From contig CAKQPT010000003.1 of the NCBI GenBank assembly GCA_934270345.1, forward strand, positions 62,001-126,000: DNA of 64,000 bases, read 5' to 3'. Both the position numbers and the translations under genes were made by a program. The notes under the pieces were generated by a model, which saw only the letters and a program-made list of their open reading frames with translations, made no database searches and had not been told where the DNA came from. Of the stretch, positions 46,176 through 55,049 are shown piece after piece (position 1 is the first letter of the stretch; each line of letters begins with the position of its first letter). Origin of the DNA: an uncultured Oribacterium sp. GTDB taxonomy: Bacteria > Bacillota > Clostridia > Lachnospirales > Lachnospiraceae.

Positions 46176-47192
46176 TTATGAGTTGTATCCGTTCGGATTC
46201 TTCTGCTGCCAGTTCCAGGAATCGCGGCACATATCCTCGAGGTCGAACTCCGCGGTCCATCCGAGCTCCTTCTCTGCCTTCGCAGGGCTCGAGTAGCAGG
46301 TCGCGATGTCACCCGGACGACGCTCCCGAATCACATACGGAAGCTCCTTGCCGCAGGCCTTCTCAAACGCATGGATGACATCCAGTACCGAGTAGCCGTG
46401 ACCGGTGCCCAGATTGCAGATGAACACACCATCCTTCTTCGCGAAACGCTCGATGGCCTTCACATGACCACGTGCGAGATCCACGACATGGATGTAGTCA
46501 CGCACGCCCGTGCCATCCGGTGTATCATAATCGTCACCGAAAACATTGATCTCCGGCAGCTTGCCGATCGCTACCTGTGCCACGTATGGAAGCAGGTTGT
46601 TCGGGATGCCCTTTGGATCCTCACCGATGAGACCGGACTTGTGCGCACCGATCGGGTTGAAGTAACGAAGCAGGATGACATTCCACTCCGGATCTGCCGT
46701 ATGAATATCGGTCAGAATCTGCTCCTGCATCCACTTGGTCCAGCCATACGGATTCGTGCAGGTGCCCTTCGGGCAGTTCTCCGTGATCGGAATCTCCGCC
46801 GGATCGCCGTATACGGTCGCAGAGCTGGAGAAAATGATGTTCTTGCAGCCATGCGCCCGCATCTCGTCGGTCAGATTGAGCGTCGATCCGATGTTCGTGC
46901 GATAATACTCGATTGGCTTGTGCACAGACTCACCGACCGCCTTCAGACCTGCGAAGTGAATGACCGCATCGATCTTATTCTCGTCGAACACACGCTTCAC
47001 CGCTGCACGATCCATCATATCATCCGGATAGAACTTCACCTTCTTACCGGTGATCTCCTCGATCCGGTCAACCGCCTTCTGATTCGAGTTATACAGGTTA
47101 TCGATGATCACAACATCATAGCCCGCGTTCAGAAGCTCCACACATGTGTGGCTTCCGATATATCCAGCACCACCTGTTACAAGAATTGTCAT
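46176..47192 (-). CDS. galE: UDP-glucose 4-epimerase
   Basis: Interconverts UDP-galactose and UDP-glucose with bound NAD. 338 residues, normal. NAD loop VTGGAGYIGSHT at the start, catalytic SSATVYG and YGWTKWMQE (Y-x3-K), and substrate region VRDYIHVVDLARGH. GAACAGGAGGAAAATT precedes the ATG at 47192. Middle gene of galK-galE-galT. Confidence 0.98.
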   Translation of the reverse strand: MTILVTGGAGYIGSHTCVELLNAGYDVVIIDNLYNSNQKAVDRIEEITGKKVKFYPDDMMDRAAVKRVFDENKIDAVIHFAGLKAVGESVHKPIEYYRTNIGSTLNLTDEMRAHGCKNIIFSSSATVYGDPAEIPITENCPKGTCTNPYGWTKWMQEQILTDIHTADPEWNVILLRYFNPIGAHKSGLIGEDPKGIPNNLLPYVAQVAIGKLPEINVFGDDYDTPDGTGVRDYIHVVDLARGHVKAIERFAKKDGVFICNLGTGHGYSVLDVIHAFEKACGKELPYVIRERRPGDIATCYSSPAKAEKELGWTAEFDLEDMCRDSWNWQQKNPNGYNS

Positions 47193-47244
47193 AATTTTCC
47201 TCCTGTTCATGCGGCCAAGGTCGCAAAACTCATATCTTCAGCGC

Positions 47245-47294
47245 GGCCAATGCAGCCGACCTCGCCATCCTCATGACGCCTGTTTGCATTGGCC
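47245..47294. repeat. Inverted pair of the GCATTGGCC motif between galK and galE
   Basis: GGCCAATGC (47245-47253) and GCATTGGCC (47286-47294) enclose 32 bp. The 9-mer occurs eight times in the window, far more than base composition predicts. No terminator is seen between galK and galE, so the two are probably co-transcribed. Confidence 0.6.
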
Positions 47295-47352
47295 TCGTAT
47301 AGTTTATCACGTTCCATCCCCATACGCGTCGGCACACGGGAATTTTACATTT

Positions 47353-48531
47353 TTAAATCTCGGAAGGGCCATCGCCGATGCTGACCACGTAGAAGGTGCA
47401 GTCGTATCCGATGCGCTTCTTATATGCCTCGCCGACCTGCTTCTCGAAGGTCTCGATGGCGTCGTCCTTTACGATGGAGACAGTGCAGCCGCCGAAGCCG
47501 CCGCCGGTCATACGGGAGCCGATGACACCCGGAACCTTCCATGCTTCCTCGACAAGTACGTCGAGCTCCTCGCAGCTGACCTCGAAGTCATCGCGGAGGG
47601 AAACATGGGATGCATTCATAAGCTTTCCGAAGGCCTCGATGTTGCCGGCCTTGAGGTCTGCCACCGCCTCGATGGCACGGTTGTTCTCATACACCGCATG
47701 CATCGCACGCTTCTGAACGATCGGATCCGTGAGGGCGGCCTTATGTGCCTCGAAGTCTGCATTGGACAGATCACCGAGGGTCTGGATGCCGCACTCCTTC
47801 GCGAGAATCTCGCGCGCCTCCTCACACTCACGACGACGATCGTTGTATGCGGAGCCGACGAGCTTATGCTTCTTATTTGTATTCGTCACGACAAGCTTCA
47901 TGCCGTCGAGCACGACCGGTGCGTACTCGTAGTTCAGCGTCGCGCAGTCGAGGAAGATGGCGTTGTCCTTCTTACCCATCGCACTCGCGAACTGATCCAT
48001 GATACCGCAGTTCATACCCGCGTAGTTGTTCTCCGCGTCCTGACCGATCAGCGCGAGGTCCACATTCGTGACGTCGCTGAAGCCGAACAGGTCGCGGATG
48101 ATGAAGCCGGTCAGTACCTCGAGGGAGGCACTGGAGCTAAGGCCGGAGCCGTTCGGGATGTTGCCGTTGATGACGATGTCGAGACCACTCTCGAGCTTGT
48201 GACCACGCTTCTCGAACGCCCACATCACACCCATCGGGTAGGTGATCCAGCGCTCCTCCTTCAGCGGATTAAACTCGTCGAGGGAAGTCTCGATGACACC
48301 GTTGCTGCTCAGATTTACACTGTAGAAACGAAGCTTCCGGTCGTCACGACGACGGGCTGCCGCGTAGGTACCGATGGTCAGTGCGCACGGGAAAACATGA
48401 CCACCATTGTAGTCCGTATGCTCACCAATCAGGTTCACACGTCCCGGTGCGAAATAACACTTCACGCCATCCGTATCGCCAAACTTCTCCTCGAATGCCT
48501 TCAGCGCACTCTCCTTGTACGAAAGATCCAT
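47353..48531 (-). CDS. galK: Galactokinase
   Basis: Phosphorylates galactose at C1 with ATP. 392 residues. Galactokinase signature GRVNLIGEHTDYNGGHVFP near residue 32, ATP motif NIPNGSGLSSSASLEVLTG, and C-terminal GSRMTGGGFGGCTVSIV. The ATG at 48531 is fixed by GGCCAAGGAGGAAAAG; a longer upstream frame has no site. First gene of the gal unit, with a strong promoter upstream. Confidence 0.97.
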   Translation of the reverse strand: MDLSYKESALKAFEEKFGDTDGVKCYFAPGRVNLIGEHTDYNGGHVFPCALTIGTYAAARRRDDRKLRFYSVNLSSNGVIETSLDEFNPLKEERWITYPMGVMWAFEKRGHKLESGLDIVINGNIPNGSGLSSSASLEVLTGFIIRDLFGFSDVTNVDLALIGQDAENNYAGMNCGIMDQFASAMGKKDNAIFLDCATLNYEYAPVVLDGMKLVVTNTNKKHKLVGSAYNDRRRECEEAREILAKECGIQTLGDLSNADFEAHKAALTDPIVQKRAMHAVYENNRAIEAVADLKAGNIEAFGKLMNASHVSLRDDFEVSCEELDVLVEEAWKVPGVIGSRMTGGGFGGCTVSIVKDDAIETFEKQVGEAYKKRIGYDCTFYVVSIGDGPSEI

Positions 48532-48670
48532 CTTTTCCTCCTTGGCCACCGCGATCGTCCATGGTCTATGCTCCCGAAAAGTGCCGACATCCCACGTAAC
48601 ATGGCATTCAGCCCAAGAACACACACGATATCCGCACACGTGTGGTAAAATTTTAACACATACAGTTATC

Positions 48671-48713
48671 ATTATAGAAAAGAGGTTTTTCACAGTCAAC
48701 GCGAAAAACCTCT
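48671..48713 (-). promoter_or_regulatory. Sigma-A promoter of galKET with overlapping dyad operator
   Basis: Minus-strand TTGACT, 17 bp, TATAAT (48671-48699), near consensus. A perfect 10-bp inverted repeat AGAGGTTTTT/AAAAACCTCT (48681-48690, 48704-48713) surrounds the -35 box, well placed for a repressor. It could instead be a second terminator for the upstream gene. The rest of the 309-bp leader shows nothing else. Confidence 0.6.
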
Positions 48714-48756
48714 CATTCATCTGAGAATTTCTTACATTTTGTAAACGTGCTAAAAA

Positions 48757-48813
48757 AGCCCCGGCGGGCCGGTCTCGGAAGTATTGCACTTCCGGGATCG
48801 GCCCGCCAGGGCT
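48757..48813 (-). terminator. R2-related terminator hairpin after the second AEC gene
   Basis: Stem AGCCCCGGCGGGCCGG with near-complement, tip CGGAAGTATTGCACTTCCG, and a minus-strand tail CTTTTTTAGC. It shares CCGGTCTCGGA-GTA-TG with the short R2 hairpin after polA. Confidence 0.8.
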
Positions 48814-48840
48814 TCTATCGTCGATGATGGTTGATTATGT

Positions 48841-49788
48841 TCAGAACACACCGATGGAATTCAGGGCGATGATCCAGAGGAAGATCGTGAACATGGAGCA
48901 GACGGTGCTGATCGCCAGCATTTCCCCTGCGAGCTCGCCGTCGCCGCCCATGCTCTGGCTCATCGGGAAGAGGGCGTTCGCAAGCGGGGTCGCAAATAGT
49001 GCGAACAGGATGAACAGTTCGATATCCCGGAAGCCAAGCATATAGGAAATCGTCGTGACGATCGCCGGTACCACCACGAGCTTCAGCACGGTGCAGACCG
49101 AGATAATCTTTATGTTCTTCCGGATGTCCGGCAGCACCAGCGTCGCGCCGCAGATGAAGATCGCGAGCGGCGAGGTCATATCCGAAATCGACTTGATCGG
49201 CTTCAGGATGCAGGCCGGCAGCGGGATATGCAGTGCCCGGAACACGAGACCGGCGAGGGCACCGATGATCAGCGGATTCGTCAGGATATTCCGGAGCATC
49301 TTCGCCGCGCTCGTCTTCTCCCCCTCCGTCCGCCGGAAGTACTCGAGGATGAACACCGCCGCAACGTTGTAGATCGGCACGCAGCACGCGATGACGATGG
49401 ACGCCAGCGAGCCCGCCTCCTCTCCGTACATGCTGACGGCGAGGGGCAATGCAAACATCAGGGTGTTGGACCGCCAGGTCGCCTGTGCCACGACGCCTCG
49501 CTTCGGGTCCTCCTTTACGAACAGCGGGGTCAGCAGGACGGCCGCGAGGATCGCCACCAGGAGAATCCCGGTCGCCGTCAGCGTCAGCCTCGTGTTCGTC
49601 TGAAAATCCGCCTTCGAAGTATAGAGGCTGTTAAACATCATGAGCGGGAAGAAGGCCTTGAAGACGATCTGGTTCAGACGCTTGTAGAATGTCTCATCGC
49701 CGAAGCCCAGGTGACGGATCAGATATCCGTACGACATATAACAAATAAACGGTACGACGGCGTTCGCCGCCACGAAAAAGCTTCCCAT
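48841..49788 (-). CDS. AEC-family transporter
   Basis: 315 residues with about ten hydrophobic segments in two halves, as in auxin efflux carrier-like permeases. Substrate unknown. CAGGGAGAATCCA precedes the ATG. Codon use matches the surrounding genes, unlike the AEC gene at 12742-13650, so the two have different histories. It lies upstream of galK on the same strand but has its own terminator. Confidence 0.9.
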   Translation of the reverse strand: MGSFFVAANAVVPFICYMSYGYLIRHLGFGDETFYKRLNQIVFKAFFPLMMFNSLYTSKADFQTNTRLTLTATGILLVAILAAVLLTPLFVKEDPKRGVVAQATWRSNTLMFALPLAVSMYGEEAGSLASIVIACCVPIYNVAAVFILEYFRRTEGEKTSAAKMLRNILTNPLIIGALAGLVFRALHIPLPACILKPIKSISDMTSPLAIFICGATLVLPDIRKNIKIISVCTVLKLVVVPAIVTTISYMLGFRDIELFILFALFATPLANALFPMSQSMGGDGELAGEMLAISTVCSMFTIFLWIIALNSIGVF

Positions 49789-49917
49789 TGGATTCTCCCT
49801 GCATCATGCTCTATATTACTGTTTACTATTCTGACAGCAGTCTGCTGCATCCCGACTATTCGGATGCTTCAGCACCTGCTCTCATATCTCATCTGCTTCA
49901 TGCCCTAAATGAACATT

Positions 49918-50724
49918 CTACGATGTAGACTTTTTACCGGTCTTCGGACTCTTCCGCCCCTTCACGACATGCTTCACGTGAAGATTCGGCTTGCGTCGAC
50001 GGGCCGTCCGCGTCGCACCGGCGCGTTTCGGCTTCTCGTCGCCGGCGGCTTCCGGTGACGGTGACGATGCGGTGGCGGAGGCATTGGCCGGATGAAGCTT
50101 CGCGTGCAGCTGACGACGCCGGCGGCGCGGCTTCTTCCCCTCGCGCTCGACGCGGAACTGGTTGATCTCGTCGAAGATGCGGGTGTAGTCGCGCTCGAAC
50201 AGCTCCTCCGACATCTCGAGGCGGAGTGTCTCATACGGCACGCCCGCAAGGATCTTCGCGATGACGTCCTTCTTCGAGATGCGCTCGTACTTATGCTTCA
50301 GGTGCCGTGCCACGATGTGCTGCAGCTCCGGACGCCAGAGAAGGCTCAGCTTCCGCGCCGGATCGACCCCCGGATTCGGCTTCGGGCGGCGCAGGACATA
50401 GAAATCCGCGCGCCCCTCGACCTCCTCGACGGTGATGATGCCCCAGCTCGCCGGCACATGCTCCTCGACGTGCATCGCGTGCCGCGTGCCGACGACGATG
50501 ATGTTCATGTCGAAGTAGCGGTCGTAGTCCTCGACCTGCCCCGCGAGCCGCGTGTAGGTATCGGCATCCGACTTGATCTCGATTCCCACGAAGCTGTCCG
50601 GCGTCACCATGATGACATCCGCGCGGCTCCCGCCCATATTCTTTTCCTCGATGATCCGGATGCGCCCCCAGCTCTCCTCCAGGAAAGCAAACAGCGGCTC
50701 ACGGATGTCCCTGTCCTTTAACAT
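49918..50724 (-). CDS. sce7726-like protein with nuclease-type core and basic tail
   Basis: 268 residues. The N-terminal half has a restriction-endonuclease-like pattern: E...SRADVIMV..FVGIEIKSDADTYTRLAGQ, giving the D...ExK residues of PD-(D/E)xK nucleases, then YDRYFDMNIIVVG; this matches the sce7726 family as I know it. The C-terminal 70 residues are very basic (KKPRRRRRQLH, KGRKSPKTGKK) and probably bind nucleic acid. No methylase or other defence gene adjoins. The ribosome site is weak. Function not assigned. Confidence 0.7.
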   Translation of the reverse strand: MLKDRDIREPLFAFLEESWGRIRIIEEKNMGGSRADVIMVTPDSFVGIEIKSDADTYTRLAGQVEDYDRYFDMNIIVVGTRHAMHVEEHVPASWGIITVEEVEGRADFYVLRRPKPNPGVDPARKLSLLWRPELQHIVARHLKHKYERISKKDVIAKILAGVPYETLRLEMSEELFERDYTRIFDEINQFRVEREGKKPRRRRRQLHAKLHPANASATASSPSPEAAGDEKPKRAGATRTARRRKPNLHVKHVVKGRKSPKTGKKSTS

Positions 50725-50780
50725 ATCTTAATAAGAATATCGTTTCTTCACGATGATGTAATGTTCCAAATGCAAAACAA

Positions 50781-50806
50781 GCGGAGGACCGATAAAAGTC
50801 CTCCGC
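50781..50806 (-). terminator. Terminator of the SGNH-fold gene
   Basis: 8-bp stem GCGGAGGA with complement, followed on the minus strand by TTGTTTTG. The GGAGGACCG arm again resembles R2 outer arms. Confidence 0.75.
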
Positions 50807-50844
50807 GTTGGTTCTATATTTACTATTTTTGCAAGCTCTATGAC

Positions 50845-52719
50845 TTATTCGTCATCGTCGCCACTGCTGATGGAGAGGCGGCCGTTGCTTGCGATCACCT
50901 TGCCGTTTGCATCGGTTTCGTTGATGTTGTAGTCACCGGCGGCCTTGACCTGTGCACCCGGGTTTGCGAAGCTGGATGCGTCCGCTGCGGCTGAGGTGGT
51001 CTGTGCAGCAGTCTCGGTACCAGCAGTACCAGCGGCTGCCTGAGTAGCGGTGGTGCCGTTGGCTGCGGCTGCAGCAGCTGCGCTGCTTACCGTCGTCTCC
51101 TCGGTGTCGCCAGCCGGGCCGGCTGCCTTTGACTTACGCTTTGCGTTCTTGCCGACGATGGTGGCAGGCTGTGCACCCGGATGATCGACGCCGGCTGCGT
51201 ATACGCCTGCGGTCGGATCGGTGACAGGGTCGAGCTCGACCTCATACCACTCGCCGTTGTACTTCTCCTCGAGCACGCCCTCGCTGTTGTAACGGGTCGG
51301 GTTCGTGGTCTCGTACTTCGTGGTCTCCGGAACCGTCTCCTGCGGAGCGAGCACACCGCCCTCTACGACAGCAGAACCAGGACCGCCCTCAGCGATATCG
51401 CCTTCCTCCATGACGCCACCCTGCTGAAGAACAGGAGTACCGTCTGCGTTGGTCTCCTCAACAGCTGCGAGAAGATCCTCGGCGCTCAGCTCGTCGTCTG
51501 CCGCCATGGTCTCATACTTATCATAGCTCTCCGGGAGGGCAATGTTTCCACAGATGCTCATACCGGCGAAGGTGTCGGCTTCTTCCTTGGTCGCGAACTT
51601 TACAGTGACGTGATCTGCGGAAGTGAAGTTGTCGTTGATGAGTACGATGTGCTGCTCGGACTCGGCACCGTCAAACTTTACAGTGTGGCGACCGAACGGC
51701 TGGCCATCGACGCTGACATAGACATCATTGTCACCGGTCAGATAATCGTAGTCGAGACCGAGGAGGCCCTGAAGCTTGTTGCCCTCGGCATCGGTCACAT
51801 AATCTGCGAGGATCTCGTAGGTGGTGTCGTTCAGCTTCGCGAAGTTGGAAGCCGGGATGTAAGCAAAACTCTCAAGCTCTGCGATCTTCTCGTCGAGCGG
51901 CTTGATGGTCTGGCTCTCACCCTTCTGATCACCAGCGGCAGCGGATGCCTGGATTGCGGACAGGATGACATCGGAAGTGATGTCGTTGCCCTCGTCGTTC
52001 TGGTTGATCTGATCCTTTGCGACGGTCGCCTTCACATCCTTACCGGCATCCTCGAAGCCCTTCGCGATGTCGATGGTCTCGCCGAGGTAGTGGGAGGTGA
52101 TGTTCTTGATGGCGTCTGCATTGGCCGCCGCAGGACCGTCCGGATTTGTCACGCTGGACGGCTCGATGAGGGAGATGATCTCGATGCCCGGGAACTTCTT
52201 GTTCAGGGCGCGGATCAGGGCCTCGTAGAAGGCAGGGAAGGTGTCCTGATCGTCGTAGCTTCCGAAGCTGAGCACAGCGGCGTCATACTCGACGTCGGTG
52301 GTGAGCTCGTTTGCGATGACGAAGCCGGCGTAGGCACCGTTGTCACCAGCGAGTGCGTAGTTGTTTACGAATACGTTTGACTTAAATGCATCACCGAGCT
52401 TCTGAGAGAGCTGCTCGGACCAGCTGTCCTCGAGGTTCGTCGCGCCGTCGCCGTAAGCGAAGCCGTCGCCGAGCACGAGTACATTGACTGCATTGCCGGA
52501 ATTCAGCTTGTCATAGAAATCGCCGCGGGTTACCTCGACCGGTGCGGTCTCGACCGTGGTCGTCTCGGCTGCCTCGGTGGAAGCGGCTGCAGTCTCCACT
52601 GCACTGTCTCCGCCGGAATGGCTGGTTGCAACCGCGATACCCATGAGGATCACGACCGCACCCGCCAGGCCGCCGATGCAGGCCTTCTTATTCTGCTCGA
52701 AAAATTCCTTAAAATCCAT
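50845..52719 (-). CDS. Membrane-anchored SGNH/GDSL-fold protein with altered active site
   Basis: 624 residues. One N-terminal membrane anchor (about 14-33), a Thr/Glu linker, then an SGNH-like domain: VLVLGDGFAYGDG (block I), NYALAGDNGAY (block II), LSFGSYDD (block III), LNDTTYEILADYV (block V). Block I reads G-D-G, so the catalytic serine is replaced by Gly86, and no block V histidine is seen; it is probably a binding rather than hydrolytic domain. The C-terminal third is Ala/Thr/Glu-rich. TAAGGAGAAGTACTATT precedes the ATG at 52719. Surface exposed; ligand unknown. Confidence 0.75.
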   Translation of the reverse strand: MDFKEFFEQNKKACIGGLAGAVVILMGIAVATSHSGGDSAVETAAASTEAAETTTVETAPVEVTRGDFYDKLNSGNAVNVLVLGDGFAYGDGATNLEDSWSEQLSQKLGDAFKSNVFVNNYALAGDNGAYAGFVIANELTTDVEYDAAVLSFGSYDDQDTFPAFYEALIRALNKKFPGIEIISLIEPSSVTNPDGPAAANADAIKNITSHYLGETIDIAKGFEDAGKDVKATVAKDQINQNDEGNDITSDVILSAIQASAAAGDQKGESQTIKPLDEKIAELESFAYIPASNFAKLNDTTYEILADYVTDAEGNKLQGLLGLDYDYLTGDNDVYVSVDGQPFGRHTVKFDGAESEQHIVLINDNFTSADHVTVKFATKEEADTFAGMSICGNIALPESYDKYETMAADDELSAEDLLAAVEETNADGTPVLQQGGVMEEGDIAEGGPGSAVVEGGVLAPQETVPETTKYETTNPTRYNSEGVLEEKYNGEWYEVELDPVTDPTAGVYAAGVDHPGAQPATIVGKNAKRKSKAAGPAGDTEETTVSSAAAAAAANGTTATQAAAGTAGTETAAQTTSAAADASSFANPGAQVKAAGDYNINETDANGKVIASNGRLSISSGDDDE

Positions 52720-52885
52720 AATAGTACTTCTCCTTATGAAGTGGTTTCTCATTTTCGATATACCGCTACATATTACCCTTTTATCATAGAAAAAACAATT
52801 AATTTTATTTGAAGATTTTGTGTTTTATACGATAACGGGGGATGCGGTGACATGATCGTCGTTTCGCAAACCGCCTGTGTTCCGG

Positions 52886-52956
52886 CCTGTACAGGTTCTT
52901 TGTATCGCCTGCTGCGGTCAGCTCTGCGTCCACCCCCGTATTCCGACCTGTGCAGG
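52886..52956. repeat. Two direct copies of a CCTGTACAGG dyad
   Basis: TTCCGRCCTGTRCAGGTTCTTT occurs at about 52881 and 52942, 61 bp apart, each centred on a near-palindrome CCTGTRCAGG. Could be paired protein-binding sites upstream of the R3 array and GH5 gene. Confidence 0.45.
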
Positions 52957-52984
52957 TTCTTTAGTCAGTCCGTCGTCTTCATCA

Positions 52985-53262
52985 AATTGTGCGTTCTATC
53001 TACTTTGCATCGATTTTTAAAATATTGGATATATTTTGGGGATGAAATAAGCGAAGGCGACTGGAAACTATCCAATTCTAGATGATTTTGAAAATACTGG
53101 ATATGAAATAGCTTTTTTCATAAGAGTGGGCAGCGCTCAAGTATCTATCTTTTTAAAATGTAGGGGTTATTGGATATGGCTTTAAAGAAATTCTTATCTA
53201 AACTGCAAAATGAATATCCACTTTTTCAAAAAGGAAGTATGATTGGATAGTACGCTTATACG
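52985..53262. repeat. R3 repeat array upstream of GH5 (degenerate copies, 72-73 bp spacing)
   Basis: Three minus-oriented units of the form TTTTTRAAAATANTGGATAT end at 53032, 53104 and 53177 (spacing 72 and 73 bp). A plus-oriented unit ATATCCACTTTTTCAAAAAG begins at 53214 and runs to CGTATAC. The same repeat at the same spacing is at 57279-57616. The GH5 start follows 80 bp later. No gene is supportable here. Confidence 0.6.
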
Positions 53263-53341
53263 CGTATACTTGATTTTACAGAAAACCATCTAATAAGCGC
53301 TATATTTTGAAATTGTAGATATTACCGGAGGAGGAATCATC

Positions 53342-54523
53342 ATGAAGAGAAACCATTCATTTTATCACACTGCGCTTCTCGTGTCCGGCTTGAGTATGCT
53401 GTTGAGTGTGACCGGGCGCATTACAGCGCATGCCGGTGTGCGGAGCTCGGGCGTTTCGAACGTAAATCAGGCTGCGGCTTCCGTACCGTCTACAACACAG
53501 GGACAAACACAGGCGCAGTCGCAGATGAGCTATGAATCCACACAGGGAGGTGTCGGAATGAATCCATATCATAATGAAACGAGTGCAGCAGTACAGACCA
53601 GCGTAGCCACGCCGTTTGCGCAGCATGGGCGTCTTCAGGTCCGAGGCATTGAGCTCGTGGGTCAGAGCGGTGCGCCGTTTCAGCTGAAGGGTGTTTCGAC
53701 GCATGGGCTCCAGTGGTTTCCGCAGTATGTTTCCCAAGAGAGCTTCGCGAGCCTTCAGTCCTGGGGTGCCAATGCTGTCCGCCTCGCGATGTACACGGGG
53801 GAGGGAGGCTTCATTTCCGGTGGGGATCGCGCACAGCTGGAGGCGACGATCGATCGTGGCGTACAGGCAGCCGCAGCGCTCGGCATGTATGTGATCATCG
53901 ACTGGCACATCCTGTCGGATGGAAATCCGAATCAGCATACGGGCGAGGCCGTGGATTTCTTCAGCCGGATGGCCGCGAAATACGCCGGTCTCGGCAATGT
54001 GCTGTATGAAATCTGCAACGAGCCGAATGGTGGCGTACAGTGGCCGGAGATCAAACACTATGCGAATCAGGTGATTCCGGCGATTCGACAGTTCGATCCG
54101 ACGGGCATCATCATCGTGGGTACGCCGACCTGGTCACAGGATGTGGAACAGGTCGCGTCGGCACCGTTGGCACAGCCCGGGAACGTGATGTATGCGCTGC
54201 ATTTTTATGCCGGCACGCATAAGGACAATATCCGGCAGAAGCTGCTGACGGCGCGGGCGCAGGGGACCCCGGTGATCATTTCGGAGTTTTCCATCTGCGA
54301 CGCAAGCGGCAATGGCGGCATCGATTACGCTTCAGCAGAGGCATGGAAGCAGCTGATCCATGAGACCGGTGTGAGCTATTTTGCGTGGTCGCTCAGCAAT
54401 AAGGCGGAGACCTCCGCGCTGATTTCGAGCAGCTGTAGCCGGACCAGCGGCTGGAGTGATGCAGAGCTCAGTGAGACCGGGCGCTGGCTGAAAACCATGC
54501 TCGCGACAACGAATAAGTCATAG
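53342..54523 (+). CDS. Secreted glycoside hydrolase family 5 endoglucanase
   Basis: Cleaves beta-1,4-glucan internally. 393 residues. Signal peptide about 1-31 (ALLVSGLSMLLSVTGRITAHA), a Gln/Ser/Thr-rich linker, then a GH5 (subfamily 2-like) barrel from about residue 90: LKGVSTHGLQWFP, SWGANAVRLAMY, MYVIIDWHIL, the acid/base glutamate in YEICNEPNG, HFYAGTH, and the nucleophile glutamate in ISEFSICDASG. GGAGGAGGAATCATC precedes the ATG. On the opposite strand to nearly all other genes; no carbohydrate-binding module is present. Confidence 0.95.
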   Translation: MKRNHSFYHTALLVSGLSMLLSVTGRITAHAGVRSSGVSNVNQAAASVPSTTQGQTQAQSQMSYESTQGGVGMNPYHNETSAAVQTSVATPFAQHGRLQVRGIELVGQSGAPFQLKGVSTHGLQWFPQYVSQESFASLQSWGANAVRLAMYTGEGGFISGGDRAQLEATIDRGVQAAAALGMYVIIDWHILSDGNPNQHTGEAVDFFSRMAAKYAGLGNVLYEICNEPNGGVQWPEIKHYANQVIPAIRQFDPTGIIIVGTPTWSQDVEQVASAPLAQPGNVMYALHFYAGTHKDNIRQKLLTARAQGTPVIISEFSICDASGNGGIDYASAEAWKQLIHETGVSYFAWSLSNKAETSALISSSCSRTSGWSDAELSETGRWLKTMLATTNKS

Positions 54524-54540
54524 AGCATGCAAAAATCGAG

Positions 54541-54580
54541 TAAGTTTATGGGACAACCCCCCTTACGAAATTCTTAAGAT
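54541..54580 (+). repeat. Dispersed repeat R1, internally deleted copy D
   Basis: TAAGTTTATGGG (edge of the left palindrome) is joined to CCCCCTTACGAAATTCTTAAG (edge of the right palindrome), as if the middle were lost. Lies directly after the GH5 stop. Confidence 0.65.
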
Positions 54581-54628
54581 GCACACCGGTTTTCATAAAA
54601 GTGTGATGGGAACACACACAAATACATA

Positions 54629-54656
54629 TAAAAGTGTGAGAAATATCACACTTTTA
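54629..54656 (+). terminator. Terminator between GH5 and hicB
   Basis: Perfect 11-bp stem TAAAAGTGTGA with complement around GAAATA; T-rich beyond. It serves GH5 on the plus strand and may serve hicB, whose stop touches it. Confidence 0.85.
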
Positions 54657-55049
54657 TTAATAATAATGTGATTTTTGATTTGCGCCGGCAAAGCCCGCCT
54701 CATATACGACGCCTTTCTCTGCCAGTTTCTCCTGAATCGCTTCAGAAACAAACTGATTCATCGTCACGCCTTCTTTTGCCGCCTCCAGTGCGGCACAGCG
54801 ATGCATTTCCGGTTTTATCCGCACATTAAAAACTCCCCGAAACTCCTTCTCCGGCTTCTTACCACACTGAGCGCAATAATCAAGATAGTTATCGATACTG
54901 TTATGAAACGACTCCACCAGTTCATTTACGGATGTCCCATGAAAATAGAGTGAATCCGTTATGCCCAGAACTTCTCCGATAAAAATCTGATCTGTGTAAT
55001 CAAAATCGACTTTGGCATGATAGCCCTTGTATTCCATCAAAGAATTCAT
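54657..55049 (-). CDS. hicB: HicB-family antitoxin
   Basis: 130 residues. N-terminal partially degraded RNase H-like HicB fold (EYKGYHAKVDFDYTDQIFIGEVLGI) and a C-terminal DNA-binding helix region (FNVRIKPEMHRCAALEAAKEGVTMNQFV), the usual HicB layout. Neutralises HicA and represses the pair. CGGGGAGGTGGAAAA precedes the ATG; the start overlaps the hicA stop by 4 bp (ATGA). Confidence 0.93.
   Translation of the reverse strand: MNSLMEYKGYHAKVDFDYTDQIFIGEVLGITDSLYFHGTSVNELVESFHNSIDNYLDYCAQCGKKPEKEFRGVFNVRIKPEMHRCAALEAAKEGVTMNQFVSEAIQEKLAEKGVVYEAGFAGANQKSHYY

Noticed and set aside
53766..53785. GCCAATGC in the GH5 gene as another dispersed-motif copy
   Set aside because: It encodes the normal conserved GANAVRL of GH5 enzymes and lacks the rest of the motif.
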